From the NCBI RefSeq assembly GCF_021654855.1, contig NZ_AP024202.1, positions 248,001 through 312,000 of the forward strand: 64,000 nucleotides of DNA, in the 5' to 3' direction. The position numbers and the translations under genes are program-made. Below are positions 37,397 through 46,821 of this stretch, piece after piece; position 1 is the stretch's first letter; the number at the start of each line of letters is the position of its first letter. A model generated the notes under the pieces. That model saw only the letters and a list, made by a program, of their open reading frames with translations, ran no database searches and had not been told where the DNA came from. Source of the stretch: Thiomicrorhabdus immobilis (GTDB lineage Bacteria; Pseudomonadota; Gammaproteobacteria; Thiomicrospirales; Thiomicrospiraceae).

Positions 37397-38737
37397 CTAT
37401 TGTGGGTTTTTAGGGTCTATGCCAAGTGCTTTTAATTTGCGGTACAAATTGGTTCTATCCACTCCGGAACGTTTGGCCGTTTCGGAGACGTTTCCGCCGG
37501 TTTCGCGTAATAGCTGGCTTAAATAACGAGCTTCAAACTGCTCTTTTCCTTCTTTTAGCGGCAGGCTGGTATCAACCACTTCACCAATCGAATTGCTTGC
37601 CTGAGAGTTCATCAGTAACTCTTTGACTTCGTCATCGCTGACATCATCACTGCCTAAAATCAACAGGCGTTGAATGAGGTTTTTCAACTCTTTTAAGTTA
37701 CCAGGCCAGGTGTGTTGGCGCAGAATGTTTTGTGCGGAAACGCTAAAATGGCGATACTCTAAACCTTCATAAGTGACGAAGTGGTTGACAAAGTATTCAA
37801 TCAGTTCTGGAATGTCTTCTGTGTGCTGACGTAACGCAGGGATATGCATTTGCATGACCTTCAAGCGTTGATAAAGGTCTTCTCTGAAATTCTGGTGGGC
37901 AACCATGCCCTCTATATCGGTTTTTGTTAACGCAATGACACGAATATCGATACAGATGGCATCACTGTCATCGTCTAGTTTATAACACTGTTTTAAAACG
38001 ATATTGGCTAGAATAGACTGCGCTTCTGCGGAAAGTTCTTCGATATTGGCGATAATCAAGGTGCCTTGATGGACTTCTCTTAAGGTTTTTTTAAGATTAT
38101 CCATATTTTCAGGTTGGCATAACTTGTTGAAGTCGAGAGAGTAGAAGTGTAAAAATGCAGAGGTATTGCGCTGACTTGTCTTGTGGATCGCCTCGGCAAA
38201 ACGGTGCTTTCCTGTGCCCGATTCACCGGTGACTAAAATCGGCATGGTGAATTTAGAAAGGCGTTCTAGGGTTTCGCGGAGCTGAATGACGGCTTTGCTT
38301 TTACCAACAGGCATAAAATGTTCAGGCTGTTTTTGCTTGAGTTGGCGATTTTCCTGGTTGAGTTGATTGTGTTCGATGGCGCGTTCCGCGGTCACGATCA
38401 ATTTCGCTAAAGACAGCGGCTTCTCAAGAAAGTCATAAGCACCTAAACGAGTAGCTTCAATGGCTGTTTCAATGGTGCCGTGCCCCGACATCATAATTAC
38501 CTTGGTGTTTTCTAGCACCCCTTCGTCTTGCATCTGTTTAAGTAGCGAAATTCCATCTATATCAGGCATCCAAACATCCAAGAATATGATGTCCGGTAAG
38601 AAACTACGCCAAGCTTGTTGGGCTTGAACACCATTAGCGGCGGTTTCGACTTGATATCCCTCTTCAATAAAAATTTCTTCCATTAAACTGCGGATATCGC
38701 GTTCATCATCCACAATTAATAATTTGCCTGGTTTCAT
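37397..38737 (-). CDS. ntrX: NtrX-like response regulator with a degenerate AAA+ domain
   Basis: A 446-residue NtrC-family regulator: receiver (about 1-120) with Asp54 in FLDVWMPDIDG and Lys in EKPLS, a central AAA+ domain and a Fis-type helix-turn-helix (GGNVSETAKRSGVDRTNLYRKLKALG). The AAA+ domain keeps Walker A (GESGTGKHRFAEAIH) and the Arg finger region (FREDLYQRL), but the GAFTGA loop that contacts sigma-54 is absent. The Walker B position reads GTLIIANIEEL where GTLFLDEIGDM is usual. It therefore probably does not drive sigma-54 transcription. It overlaps the kinase gene by four bases. Confidence 0.92.
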   Translation of the reverse strand: MKPGKLLIVDDERDIRSLMEEIFIEEGYQVETAANGVQAQQAWRSFLPDIIFLDVWMPDIDGISLLKQMQDEGVLENTKVIMMSGHGTIETAIEATRLGAYDFLEKPLSLAKLIVTAERAIEHNQLNQENRQLKQKQPEHFMPVGKSKAVIQLRETLERLSKFTMPILVTGESGTGKHRFAEAIHKTSQRNTSAFLHFYSLDFNKLCQPENMDNLKKTLREVHQGTLIIANIEELSAEAQSILANIVLKQCYKLDDDSDAICIDIRVIALTKTDIEGMVAHQNFREDLYQRLKVMQMHIPALRQHTEDIPELIEYFVNHFVTYEGLEYRHFSVSAQNILRQHTWPGNLKELKNLIQRLLILGSDDVSDDEVKELLMNSQASNSIGEVVDTSLPLKEGKEQFEARYLSQLLRETGGNVSETAKRSGVDRTNLYRKLKALGIDPKNPQ

Positions 38738-40920
38738 TCGTTCTCACTTGAGATTGTTGGAAGCTTTATTATAAAGCAGGTGCCGTTATTGGGTGAAGAG
38801 GTTAAGTTAATTTTGCCGTGATGTTCTTCAACAATTTTACGCACTACCGCTAGACCTAGGCCAGTTCCTTTTGGTTTATCTGTGGCGTAGGGTTCAAAAA
38901 TCCAGTTTTGAGCTTCTTCAGGGATGCCCGGACCATTATCGCAAATGGATAAGGTTAACCAGTCGGGGTCATCACTGTAGGTTTTAACTATGATTCTTGG
39001 CAAGATGGTGTTTTCGGTCGCTTCAATCGCATTCTTGATCAAGTTATGTAACAGCTGGCGCAAGCGTGAGCTGTCTACCAAGGTCTTTGGACAAGGCTCT
39101 TGGAGTTCGGCAAACACTTTCCAAGCGGCGTCTGGGTCACGATACATCTCGGTAATGTTAGAGATTAAGGTGTTGATTTTAGTCGGTACCAATTCCACTT
39201 CGGGTGTGTTGGCGTAATCACTGAAAGCTTGCACTAGTTTTTGCATGGTAGAAACCTGTTCGGTAATGGTTTCTGTCATTCGGGTGAGTAGGGCCTGGTC
39301 GGTTTCATCCAGTTTTCTGAACAGCTTATATTTTAAGCGTTCCGCTGAGAGCTGAATGGGGGTAAGAGGGTTTTTTATTTCGTGCGCAAGACGGCGGGCC
39401 ACATCACTCCATGCCGCATGTAATTGAGCTTGAACCAGTTCGGTAATGTCGTCGATAACGATAACGTAACCGCCGATTTTTTGGTCGATACTGGGTAGGG
39501 TGGAGCCATGGATCAACAGGATTTTTTGGCCTTTTTTACAGGCGAAATCAATCTGGGTTGACCACGGTTTAGAGCTTTTTTCAAACTTGGGGGCGATTTT
39601 ATTGACCAAGTCCATTAGGTGGGCGGTATCTTCGCGATCGGTAATATCGGCGATTTTTTTGCCGATATGGCGCTTCAAGTCGGTGTTGAGGATTTCTTGT
39701 ACGGCATCGTTAATGGTGCGGATGCGATAGTGCATGTCCAGCGTGACGACCCCGCTCGATAAGTTTTTGATGACGGCTTGAAGATAGAGTTTCTGTACCT
39801 CTGTTTGTTGATGCCCGAGCTTGATTTCGTTACGTGCTTGAGCGATACGTTGAATCATATCGTTGAAGGATTGGATTAAGTCTCCAAATTCGTCATTTTC
39901 GGGTACGGGCATTTTGACCGTGTAATCCCCTTTGGAAACCGCACGAGTTCCTTTGGCGAGCGTGCGGATTGGGCGGGTGAAGTTCTGTACGGCGGTAATG
40001 GTAAATAACACGGCAGTAACCAGGGTGAGTAGCAATACCATGGAGAGTATCAATACAAAACTGGCGGTAAGCGGGCCCTTAAGGTAAGAGAGCTCTTTGT
40101 ACTGCCCCGACGCGGTGGCGACTGAATCCGAAAGTAGGGTGATATCCGCGGGTACCGGGAAGATGACTTGTAATGCAAATTGATTGCTGAGCTGGCTGTC
40201 CGAGAATGGAATGACCACTCGAATAAAGTTCTCTTGCAAGGTTGCGCCAGCCCGGCTCTCAAGAGCCGCATAGGTTTTGCCATTACGAATTTGTTGAAAC
40301 AAGTTGGCTCCCGGAGCTTCCGGAAGGATTGCGGTGGCGTATTCACTACTGAATGCGACGAGCTGTTGGTTGATGTTATAAAGCGCGACCTCTTGAGCGT
40401 TAAGTTGCTGGCGTATCATATTGACCGCGAGGCTCGGCGATTCCGTCAATAGGGCTTTATTGGCCTTGGAGATGGAGAGTGTTAGTTTTAAGCTGTCACG
40501 GGTTTTATTGTCAAGGGTGATGCGAACCAGGGAGGTGGCGTTGTCCAAAGCGACTTCGGTTTTAACGTCAAACCATTGGTTGATGCCTTGCTGAATGAAC
40601 GTGAGAGAGAAGTAGAAAATGATCGCCGTTGGAATACCTAAAACTAAGCTGGCTATAACGGTTAGACGGACGGTTACTTTGGAGCCTGGGACTTTCTTGC
40701 GAAACTGGGTATAGAGTTTGAATACGGTTCTGAAGAGCAGGACCAATAACAATGTTACCCCGCCTATCGTAAAAAACAGCAAGGTCGAGTAGCTGTCGGC
40801 AAAGCTCGAAGCATTTTGTAGCGTTTGGCTCATCACCACCAAAGCCATCAGCAATAAGCTTGATATCAGGGTTACCCAACCATATTGTTTGATATAGCGC
40901 CAGTATGAATTCATTGCCAA
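38734..40920 (-). CDS. ntrY: NtrY-like sensor histidine kinase
   Basis: A 728-residue membrane kinase. Three N-terminal helices (about 15-32, 46-66 and 86-108), a periplasmic region of about 160 residues and a further helix (about 280-305) precede a HAMP domain, a PAS domain and the kinase core. The phospho-acceptor is His513 in RRLAHEIKNPLTPIQLSAERL; ATP-binding motifs NAIEAT, DNGPGIP and GTGLGLAVV are intact. The signal is unknown. It is coupled to the NtrX-like regulator downstream and overlaps the DUF4390 gene upstream by ten bases. Confidence 0.94.
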   Translation of the reverse strand: MAMNSYWRYIKQYGWVTLISSLLLMALVVMSQTLQNASSFADSYSTLLFFTIGGVTLLLVLLFRTVFKLYTQFRKKVPGSKVTVRLTVIASLVLGIPTAIIFYFSLTFIQQGINQWFDVKTEVALDNATSLVRITLDNKTRDSLKLTLSISKANKALLTESPSLAVNMIRQQLNAQEVALYNINQQLVAFSSEYATAILPEAPGANLFQQIRNGKTYAALESRAGATLQENFIRVVIPFSDSQLSNQFALQVIFPVPADITLLSDSVATASGQYKELSYLKGPLTASFVLILSMVLLLTLVTAVLFTITAVQNFTRPIRTLAKGTRAVSKGDYTVKMPVPENDEFGDLIQSFNDMIQRIAQARNEIKLGHQQTEVQKLYLQAVIKNLSSGVVTLDMHYRIRTINDAVQEILNTDLKRHIGKKIADITDREDTAHLMDLVNKIAPKFEKSSKPWSTQIDFACKKGQKILLIHGSTLPSIDQKIGGYVIVIDDITELVQAQLHAAWSDVARRLAHEIKNPLTPIQLSAERLKYKLFRKLDETDQALLTRMTETITEQVSTMQKLVQAFSDYANTPEVELVPTKINTLISNITEMYRDPDAAWKVFAELQEPCPKTLVDSSRLRQLLHNLIKNAIEATENTILPRIIVKTYSDDPDWLTLSICDNGPGIPEEAQNWIFEPYATDKPKGTGLGLAVVRKIVEEHHGKINLTSSPNNGTCFIIKLPTISSENE

Positions 40921-41594
40921 CTCAATGGGGTTTGTAAGGAGGTTTCAAACCACTGACTTTCAAGTTGCCAAGTTGAGGTGGTCAAGGCTTCTAAAATCAG
41001 TGGTGCCGGTAGTTTCCAATAATCTAAAGAGATTTTCATGCGTAAAGTATACCGCTGTTCCGGGTGCAATTCTGAAAGAGATGCAATCGGAAAGGCTTGC
41101 AAGGTAGCAAGCGTTTGCAAGGCCTCCTCTAAGGTAGTGAAAGATTGTGCTTTTTGATTTCGGTGATTATACAAGGCATACAGCCGGTTTACGCCATAAG
41201 CATAGAGATCGGTGCTATATTCCACCACATTCCGAATCCGTTCATATTTAATCCCCAAAGTTTGCGTGGCTTCGGTTAATTCAATTCGGGTGGTAAAACT
41301 CAACGGAATTTCATGGTGTATGGCATCAATCACCGTTTGCGGTAGGTTGAAACGGCTCTCGGAGTCGATCAGTAACTGTTTGTCTTTTTGGTAATCTCTA
41401 ACCTTGAGAATGGTGATTTCATTTTCAATTGCAGCGGATTGGGCTGTTACCAGGCCTGGTAGGATTAAAATCAGCACACTCAAAATGCTGCTTAAAACCG
41501 GGCGTATTTGCGATTTTTTGGGGTGAAATAGCTGATGACCAAGCTGTTGGCCGCTTTGCAAATTCATTGAAATAAATGCAAATAGCCAGGTCAT
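40911..41594 (-). CDS. DUF4390 exported protein
   Basis: A 227-residue protein of the DUF4390 family, typically encoded between rsmB and ntrY as here. A hydrophobic signal segment (about residues 31-51) ends at TAQSA, so the mature part is periplasmic and could serve as an accessory sensor for NtrY, which is an inference from gene order only. PGLV at residues 46-49, inside the signal peptide, is encoded by a copy of the 12-bp palindrome. An internal ATG nine codons in is an alternative start. Confidence 0.85.
   Translation of the reverse strand: MTWLFAFISMNLQSGQQLGHQLFHPKKSQIRPVLSSILSVLILILPGLVTAQSAAIENEITILKVRDYQKDKQLLIDSESRFNLPQTVIDAIHHEIPLSFTTRIELTEATQTLGIKYERIRNVVEYSTDLYAYGVNRLYALYNHRNQKAQSFTTLEEALQTLATLQAFPIASLSELHPEQRYTLRMKISLDYWKLPAPLILEALTTSTWQLESQWFETSLQTPLSWQ
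41449..41460. repeat. ACCAGGCCTGGT copy 9 (inside the DUF4390 gene)
   Basis: Encodes PGLV (residues 46-49) in the signal peptide; one of two copies read in the other frame. Confidence 0.9.
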
Positions 41595-41597
41595 GGA

Positions 41598-42935
41598 TTA
41601 CAGACTCTTCTGCAATAAGCAGTAAAAGAAACCGTCCATGCCTGAACGTCCTGGTAAATATTGGTTACCGGGTGTTTCAAAGGTTAGGGTCGTTTCTAAG
41701 GTTAGCGGTATGACGCTAGCACTGGGCTCGGATTCAATAAAGTTCTGCATCTGCAAAGTGTTCTCTTGCGGCAGTACCGAACAGGTTGCATACAGCAGTT
41801 GGCCACCAGGTTTTAAGGTCGGCCAAAGCGCTTTAAGGATAGCCCCTTGAATTTCCACCAAGGTCTCGATATCCTCTTCGGTTCTATGCCATTTAATGTC
41901 AGGATGACGGCGGATGATACCGGTCGCTGAACAGGGTGCATCCAGTAGGATTTTATCGAACAGCTGTTGGTCCCACCACTCATCTGGAATAGAGGCGTCG
42001 CCTACCGCATAGTCAGCATGCAACTCTAAACGGTGTAAGTTTTCAGCCAGCCGTTCCATCCTTTCAGGCGCTTTTTCTAAAGCAAAGACAAGTGCTTGGT
42101 TGTTGGACAATTCCAATAAATGTGTGGTTTTGCCACCCGGTGCGGCACAAGCGTCTAATATCCGTTCACCGGCTTTGGGTTGCAAGATATTGGCGGCTTG
42201 TTGCGCCGCACCGTCTTGCACACTGAAACCGCCTTCTTCATAGGTTGGCAGTTGGGTGATATCGGTGCTGTTTTCGAGAATCACGCCTTGAGGAGCGGTT
42301 GGATGCGCTGAGGCTTGAATGCCTACGTTATTAAGCTTTTCGAGAAAGGCTTCACGAGTTTGCTGGATGGTATTGACCCTTAAGGTCAAGGGTGCAATCT
42401 CGTTGTTGGCTTGCATGATTTCCTGCCACTCTTCCGGGTAGCCTTTACGCAACGCTTTGAACAACCATTGAGGATGGGAATATTTTTGCGCCGGTTTGAG
42501 GTCGACTTCATCACAAATCGCTTGTTGGTCACGGATGAAGTTACGCAATACGCCATTGACCAATGCCTTGGCCCAGGGCTTTTTAAGTTTTTGCACCACG
42601 GCAACGGTCTCGGAAACCGCTGCATGTTCAGGTGTGTCCATATACAGGATTTGATAAAGGCCAATCAGAATCAGTTGGTTGATATCTTCATCTTTGTCTT
42701 TGAGCTTCTTTTTCAGTAGTTGTGCACGGATGGCCTCTAAACGTGCCTGCCAACGCAAGGTGCCAATCACCAGGTTTTGGGTGAAATTACGTTCTCTACG
42801 GTCACTGAACTGAGCCAGGCCTTCAGGCAAACTTTGGCTTAATGAACGGCCGCTTTCAATAACCGTCAAACAGATCTTTAGGGCGATAAATCGGCTGTTT
42901 AAAACGGTTTGCTTATTCTCGGTAGCGTGGCTCAT
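41598..42935 (-). CDS. rsmB: 16S rRNA m5C967 methyltransferase RsmB
   Basis: Methylates cytosine 967 of 16S rRNA; 445 residues. An N-terminal NusB-like domain (about 1-150) includes [15 protein letters not shown]. The catalytic domain has SAM motif [14 protein letters not shown], the motif IV Cys in [19 protein letters not shown] and the motif VI Cys in [11 protein letters not shown]. It overlaps fmt by four bases, in the conserved order def-fmt-rsmB. Confidence 0.96.
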   Translation of the reverse strand: MSHATENKQTVLNSRFIALKICLTVIESGRSLSQSLPEGLAQFSDRRERNFTQNLVIGTLRWQARLEAIRAQLLKKKLKDKDEDINQLILIGLYQILYMDTPEHAAVSETVAVVQKLKKPWAKALVNGVLRNFIRDQQAICDEVDLKPAQKYSHPQWLFKALRKGYPEEWQEIMQANNEIAPLTLRVNTIQQTREAFLEKLNNVGIQASAHPTAPQGVILENSTDITQLPTYEEGGFSVQDGAAQQAANILQPKAGERILDACAAPGGKTTHLLELSNNQALVFALEKAPERMERLAENLHRLELHADYAVGDASIPDEWWDQQLFDKILLDAPCSATGIIRRHPDIKWHRTEEDIETLVEIQGAILKALWPTLKPGGQLLYATCSVLPQENTLQMQNFIESEPSASVIPLTLETTLTFETPGNQYLPGRSGMDGFFYCLLQKSL

Positions 42936-43897
42936 GAAAACTGATAACCCACCAAATTACGAGCCTGGGCAAAATCATACGCACTCATCGCCTTTTTACC
43001 TGCCGGTTGCACCAGTTGTAGACAAATCGGTTGGTCACCGGTAGCGACAATCAATCCTTGTTTGTTCAAACCTAGTACCAGGCCTGGTGAGTTTGCTGAT
43101 TCGTTCGTTGCAAATTCGGTTTGCTCTTCTGCGGTTAGTTGACGTGCTTGCCAGACTCGTAAAGGTTGTTCTTGATACAGTGTGTAAGCCACTGGCCAGG
43201 GGTTAAAGGCTTGGATTTTACGGATAATCTTCAGGGCGGGTTGCTGCCACTGGATTAAGGCCTCTTCCTTATGCATTTTTTCGGCATAAGTGACTAGGGA
43301 TTCATCTTGTTTTTCAGGGATGATGTTGCCATTTTGTAGACCGTCCAAAGTCGCCATCAGTGCCTTGCAACCTAATTCACTCAAACGGTCATGCAAGGTT
43401 TGCGCAGAATCTTCGTCGGTGATGTCGGTGCTCAGTTTATAAAGCATGTCGCCTGTGTCCAAGCCCGCATTCATCTGCATGATGGTCACGCCACTTTGCT
43501 GGTCACCCGACTCGATTGCACGTTGGATAGGTGCGGCGCCGCGCCATCTTGGTAGTAAAGAGGCATGAATGTTCAGGCAGCCCATTTTAGGCATATCCAA
43601 CACCACCTGCGGCAGAATCAGGCCATAAGCAACCACTATCATAATGTCCGCATTCAGGTCGTTTAAGATTTGTTGAGCTTCCGCATCACGCAAAGATTCG
43701 GGTTGGAATACCGGAATGTCATTTTCCAATGCAAGCTGTTTAACCGGGCTGGCGGTTAATTTTCGGCCGCGGCCTGCAGGCCGGTCAGGCTGGGTATAGA
43801 CCGCAACCACTTCATGCGGTGAATCGATTAATGTTTGTAATGGCGCAACTGAAAAATCAGGGGTACCTGCAAAAATAATGCGTAATGCTTGGCTCAT
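42932..43897 (-). CDS. fmt: Methionyl-tRNA formyltransferase
   Basis: Formylates initiator methionyl-tRNA; 321 residues. [18 protein letters not shown], the formyl-folate motif [21 protein letters not shown] and [17 protein letters not shown] are diagnostic. The C-terminal OB-like domain (about 205-321) contains PGLV at residues 271-274, coded by a palindrome copy. It lies six bases after def and overlaps rsmB. Confidence 0.97.
   Translation of the reverse strand: MSQALRIIFAGTPDFSVAPLQTLIDSPHEVVAVYTQPDRPAGRGRKLTASPVKQLALENDIPVFQPESLRDAEAQQILNDLNADIMIVVAYGLILPQVVLDMPKMGCLNIHASLLPRWRGAAPIQRAIESGDQQSGVTIMQMNAGLDTGDMLYKLSTDITDEDSAQTLHDRLSELGCKALMATLDGLQNGNIIPEKQDESLVTYAEKMHKEEALIQWQQPALKIIRKIQAFNPWPVAYTLYQEQPLRVWQARQLTAEEQTEFATNESANSPGLVLGLNKQGLIVATGDQPICLQLVQPAGKKAMSAYDFAQARNLVGYQFS
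43077..43088. repeat. ACCAGGCCTGGT copy 10 (inside fmt)
   Basis: Encodes PGLV (residues 271-274) in the C-terminal domain, following a non-conserved Thr/Glu/Asn-rich stretch. Confidence 0.9.
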
Positions 43898-43903
43898 ATC
43901 GGT

Positions 43904-44410
43904 TTATTGCTCTTGTTCTTCCATTGACTTACGAAATTTCTGCAGTGCACGGGTGCGTTTCAATCCAGAGAGATGGTCAATGAACAGCGTGCCGTTTAAG
44001 TGGTCGATTTCGTGTTGTAAGCAGACCGCCAATAGGTCGCTGGCTTCCAATTCGATGATTTTGCCATCGCGATTCATGCCGCGAACGATAATGTCGCTCG
44101 GTCTTTTGACCTTCGCATAGATTCCCGGAATGGAAAGGCAGCCTTCCTCCCAGGTGATTTCACCTGCAGAACGGATGATTTCAGGGTTGATCAACGCAAT
44201 CGGTTGATCTTTGCTTTCTGAAATGTCGACCACAATCAAACGCTGCTGCACGGCAATTTGCGGTGCGGCTAAACCAATGCCGGGCGCGTCATACATGGTG
44301 TAGAACATATCGTCGATGAGTTTATCAATCTCATCGTTCATTTCAGGAATTGGCGCGCAGACTTCACGAAGTCCAGATTCAGGGTAGAGAACGATATCGA
44401 GTTTTTCCAT
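43904..44410 (-). CDS. def: Peptide deformylase
   Basis: Removes the N-formyl group from nascent proteins; 168 residues. The three family motifs are present: PGIGLAAPQ, EEGCLSIPG with the metal-binding Cys, and QHEIDHLNG with the two metal-binding His and the catalytic Glu. It is first in the def-fmt-rsmB block and divergent from dprA with a 48-bp gap that must hold both promoters. Confidence 0.97.
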   Translation of the reverse strand: MEKLDIVLYPESGLREVCAPIPEMNDEIDKLIDDMFYTMYDAPGIGLAAPQIAVQQRLIVVDISESKDQPIALINPEIIRSAGEITWEEGCLSIPGIYAKVKRPSDIIVRGMNRDGKIIELEASDLLAVCLQHEIDHLNGTLFIDHLSGLKRTRALQKFRKSMEEQEQ

Positions 44411-44458
44411 AGTGTCGTATATACTTCAGTAAATAATTGCGAACTATTATAGCCGACT

Positions 44459-45577
44459 ATGTCAAATTTTGCCGATTTACCCACAATGTTATCCATGCAG
44501 ATAGCGCATGTCTCCTTTAGGCAGTTGCAAGCGGTACAGCAGCACTTTGGAAGTTTACAAACCGCATTGGAATCACCGCAAGCCGACTGGCAACGTGGTG
44601 AATTATTGAGTGAAGCGCAATTGGCCATTCTGTTTGCGGATGATTTGCAAGCGCGGTTAGATGAAGCTTTAGCTTGGGGTGAAGAGAACAACCAGGCCTG
44701 GTTACTGTTAGGTGATAAAGAATATCCACAGTCGTTGACTGAAATCAGTGAAGCGCCGATTGTTTTGGGTGTCCGCGGCAATATCGAATTGTTGAGTGAT
44801 CCGCAAATCGCTATTGTGGGTAGTCGTCATGCTTCTCGATTAGGCGTGGAAACCGCAAAAGATTTTGCCAAACATCTCTCTTCACAAGGATTGGCGATTA
44901 CCAGCGGGCTGGCTTTGGGGATTGATACAGCGGCCCATAAAGGGGCTTTGGAAGGGGTTGGTAAAACCGTTGCTGTGGTGGCAACCGGTTTGGATCGCAT
45001 TTATCCAGCATCCAACCAAAAATTGGGTCATCAGATTGCTGAAGAGGGGGCGATGATCTCAGAGTTTCCTTTAGGCACTAAACCACTTAACTATAATTTC
45101 CCACGCCGAAACCGGATTATAAGTGGCTTGAGTTTAGGCACTTTAGTGGTGGAGGCTGCATTGAAGAGCGGTTCATTGATTACCGCAAGAACCGCTTTGG
45201 AACAAGGTCGGGAAGTATTTGCCGTACCTGGTTCCATTCATAATCCATTGGCGAAAGGCTGCCATCAATTAATCAAACAAGGTGCAAAACTGGTTGAATC
45301 CGGGCAAGATGTTTTAGAGGAGCTGTCAAGCAATCTACAGTCGACGTTGAATCTGTTTGCAGAGCAATCAACCGTTGAAAAGAAGTCAGCTTCAGCCGTC
45401 AACACCCAAAGTCAGAGTAAATTGTTGGAGTGGATTGGTTATGATGCGATTGGCTTAGATGAATTGGTGGTGTTGAGCAAAATGCCGGTGTCTAGTTTGC
45501 AAGGTGAATTGATGTTGTTGGAGCTTTCCGGTGAGGTTGAGGCCTTATCGGCGGCGCGTTGGCGAAGAATCAGGTAA
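44459..45577 (+). CDS. dprA: DNA processing protein DprA
   Basis: A 372-residue single-strand DNA binding protein that loads RecA on incoming DNA in natural transformation. The Rossmann-like core has IAIVGSRHASRLGVETAKDFA, ITSGLALGIDTAAHKGAL and FPRRNRIISGLSLGTLVVEA. The last 60 residues form the winged-helix DML1 domain. NQAW at residues 78-81, in the N-terminal variable part, is encoded by a palindrome copy. Its 3' end overlaps the convergent regulator gene by eight bases. With yifB/comM at 53538 it hints at competence. Confidence 0.95.
   Translation: MSNFADLPTMLSMQIAHVSFRQLQAVQQHFGSLQTALESPQADWQRGELLSEAQLAILFADDLQARLDEALAWGEENNQAWLLLGDKEYPQSLTEISEAPIVLGVRGNIELLSDPQIAIVGSRHASRLGVETAKDFAKHLSSQGLAITSGLALGIDTAAHKGALEGVGKTVAVVATGLDRIYPASNQKLGHQIAEEGAMISEFPLGTKPLNYNFPRRNRIISGLSLGTLVVEAALKSGSLITARTALEQGREVFAVPGSIHNPLAKGCHQLIKQGAKLVESGQDVLEELSSNLQSTLNLFAEQSTVEKKSASAVNTQSQSKLLEWIGYDAIGLDELVVLSKMPVSSLQGELMLLELSGEVEALSAARWRRIR
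44691..44702. repeat. ACCAGGCCTGGT copy 11 (inside dprA)
   Basis: Encodes NQAW, from Asn78, between the N-terminal helical part and the Rossmann core. Confidence 0.9.
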
Positions 45578-46496
45578 TGCTGCAGCGACAAACGACCGTC
45601 GAACCTGAATCTCGATATTCTAAAGAGTCGAAGCTTAAACGGTTGGCAATCATAATGCCGCGGCCATGGCTGTGTGTGGCACGGTTCTCTGAGTAGTCCA
45701 GGTAGTTTTCATAATCAAATCCATTGCCTTCGTCAGAAATGATGACTTCAAAATACTTCGCGGTACGTTTGACTCTGACCACCACCTTTTTGTGCTGGTT
45801 TTCAGGTAAGTCATGTCGATGTTGAATCTCTTTCTGCAGTTCTGATTTGTTGATTAATTGGGTTTTTAATTCGTAACCAATGCCTAAATTACCATGCTCG
45901 ATGGCGTTTAACATCAGCTCAAATAATCCAACGCCGATGCGCTTCTGATCGTTTGTCATGTAAGCTAGGACAGAAGAAAGGGCTTGAGCTTCTTGAATGG
46001 TTCTGAGTTGAAAAGTCGCTTCTTGTAAAAGAGGGTGAGCGGCATTGAAGTTTTTAAGATGCTGACTCAATTCACTGTGTTTTTCTTCGCTGTTCAAAGC
46101 CGCATGAATGACGGTTTCAAATAATGACACATCATAGGGGGGGATTAGATAGAAAAACACCCCTAACTCAACTCCCTTCTGAATCGCCGCAGATTGTGTG
46201 CAGTTGGCTTGTAAGATTAAAGGAATGAGATTGACGCTTGAGTTTTCTCGATAGGCTTGAAACTCATCGAAGTCATGACTATTTAAAATGCTTTCATCCA
46301 AGATGATGGCTTGGTGATGGAAGGCCGAGCTTTGATGTAAGGTTTTTATTGCCTGAGAAAGCGTCTCACAAAAAGTCAGTACAAAAGGACGGTTGTGCAG
46401 CAGATTTTGTAGATCAGTTCGGTTTGTTTGGCTCATGCCGATAACAATGAGTTGCTGTTCTGAGGGTTGCGACAAAATGTTTTCCGGGGTTGGCAT
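45570..46496 (-). CDS. Degenerate receiver fused to an RsbW-type ATPase domain
   Basis: A 308-residue two-domain protein. The N-terminal half has a receiver-like pattern (LIVIGMSQTNRTDLQNLL; AIILDESI with a possible acceptor Asp) but lacks the acidic pair and the conserved Lys (LIPPYD). The C-terminal half is a HATPase_c domain: FELMLNAIEHGNLGIGYELK gives the N-box, and ISDEGNGFDYENYLD and HSHGRGIMIANRLSFDSLEY give the G-boxes. This resembles anti-sigma or switch-protein kinases of the RsbW/SpoIIAB type. No anti-sigma antagonist gene is adjacent. It converges with dprA and is divergent from topA. Confidence 0.85.
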   Translation of the reverse strand: MPTPENILSQPSEQQLIVIGMSQTNRTDLQNLLHNRPFVLTFCETLSQAIKTLHQSSAFHHQAIILDESILNSHDFDEFQAYRENSSVNLIPLILQANCTQSAAIQKGVELGVFFYLIPPYDVSLFETVIHAALNSEEKHSELSQHLKNFNAAHPLLQEATFQLRTIQEAQALSSVLAYMTNDQKRIGVGLFELMLNAIEHGNLGIGYELKTQLINKSELQKEIQHRHDLPENQHKKVVVRVKRTAKYFEVIISDEGNGFDYENYLDYSENRATHSHGRGIMIANRLSFDSLEYRDSGSTVVCRCSIT

Positions 46497-46821
46497 TAAA
46501 TATCTACTATGCTGGTTAAAGCATCTGATTAACTATTTTATTTTAAGGGTTGTCACAAAATTATACCTAATAATCCTATTAATATATATGTCATTGAGTA
46601 AAAGGGCGTATTTATTTGGTGGTAGTCAAAAGTAATTGGATCAATTAACTCTATAAATGTATCCAAAAGTAAAATTAGTGTTTGCAAAAGCCCTAAAAAT
46701 TATGCATCTTAAAAAAAGAAGAAAATTTTTGAATGTTGAAAGTGCTGTTTTTAAAAGAAAAAACAAAAAGGCACTGGACATCAAACCGACACAGATAATA
46801 TTTTAAATTAGAGTTAACTAT
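46497..46821. other. 325-bp AT-rich divergent intergenic region
   Basis: Lies between the receiver/ATPase gene (-) and topA (+), so it must hold both promoters. It is rich in A and T with several A-tracts. I find no convincing -35/-10 pair, riboswitch or structured RNA. A 15-codon ORF (46588-46635) has no support. Confidence 0.6.

Noticed and set aside
37700-37711. ACCAGGCCAGGT, one mismatch from the iterated palindrome
   Set aside because: It encodes the conserved TWPGN motif of NtrC-family regulators, so protein constraint explains it; I did not count it as a copy.
43770-43783. 14-bp palindrome CGGCCTGCAGGCCG in fmt
   Set aside because: It codes the conserved DRPAGRG stretch and occurs once; no sign of iteration.
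46588-46635. 15-codon ORF upstream of topA
   Set aside because: No ribosome binding site and no feature beyond an open frame in AT-rich DNA.
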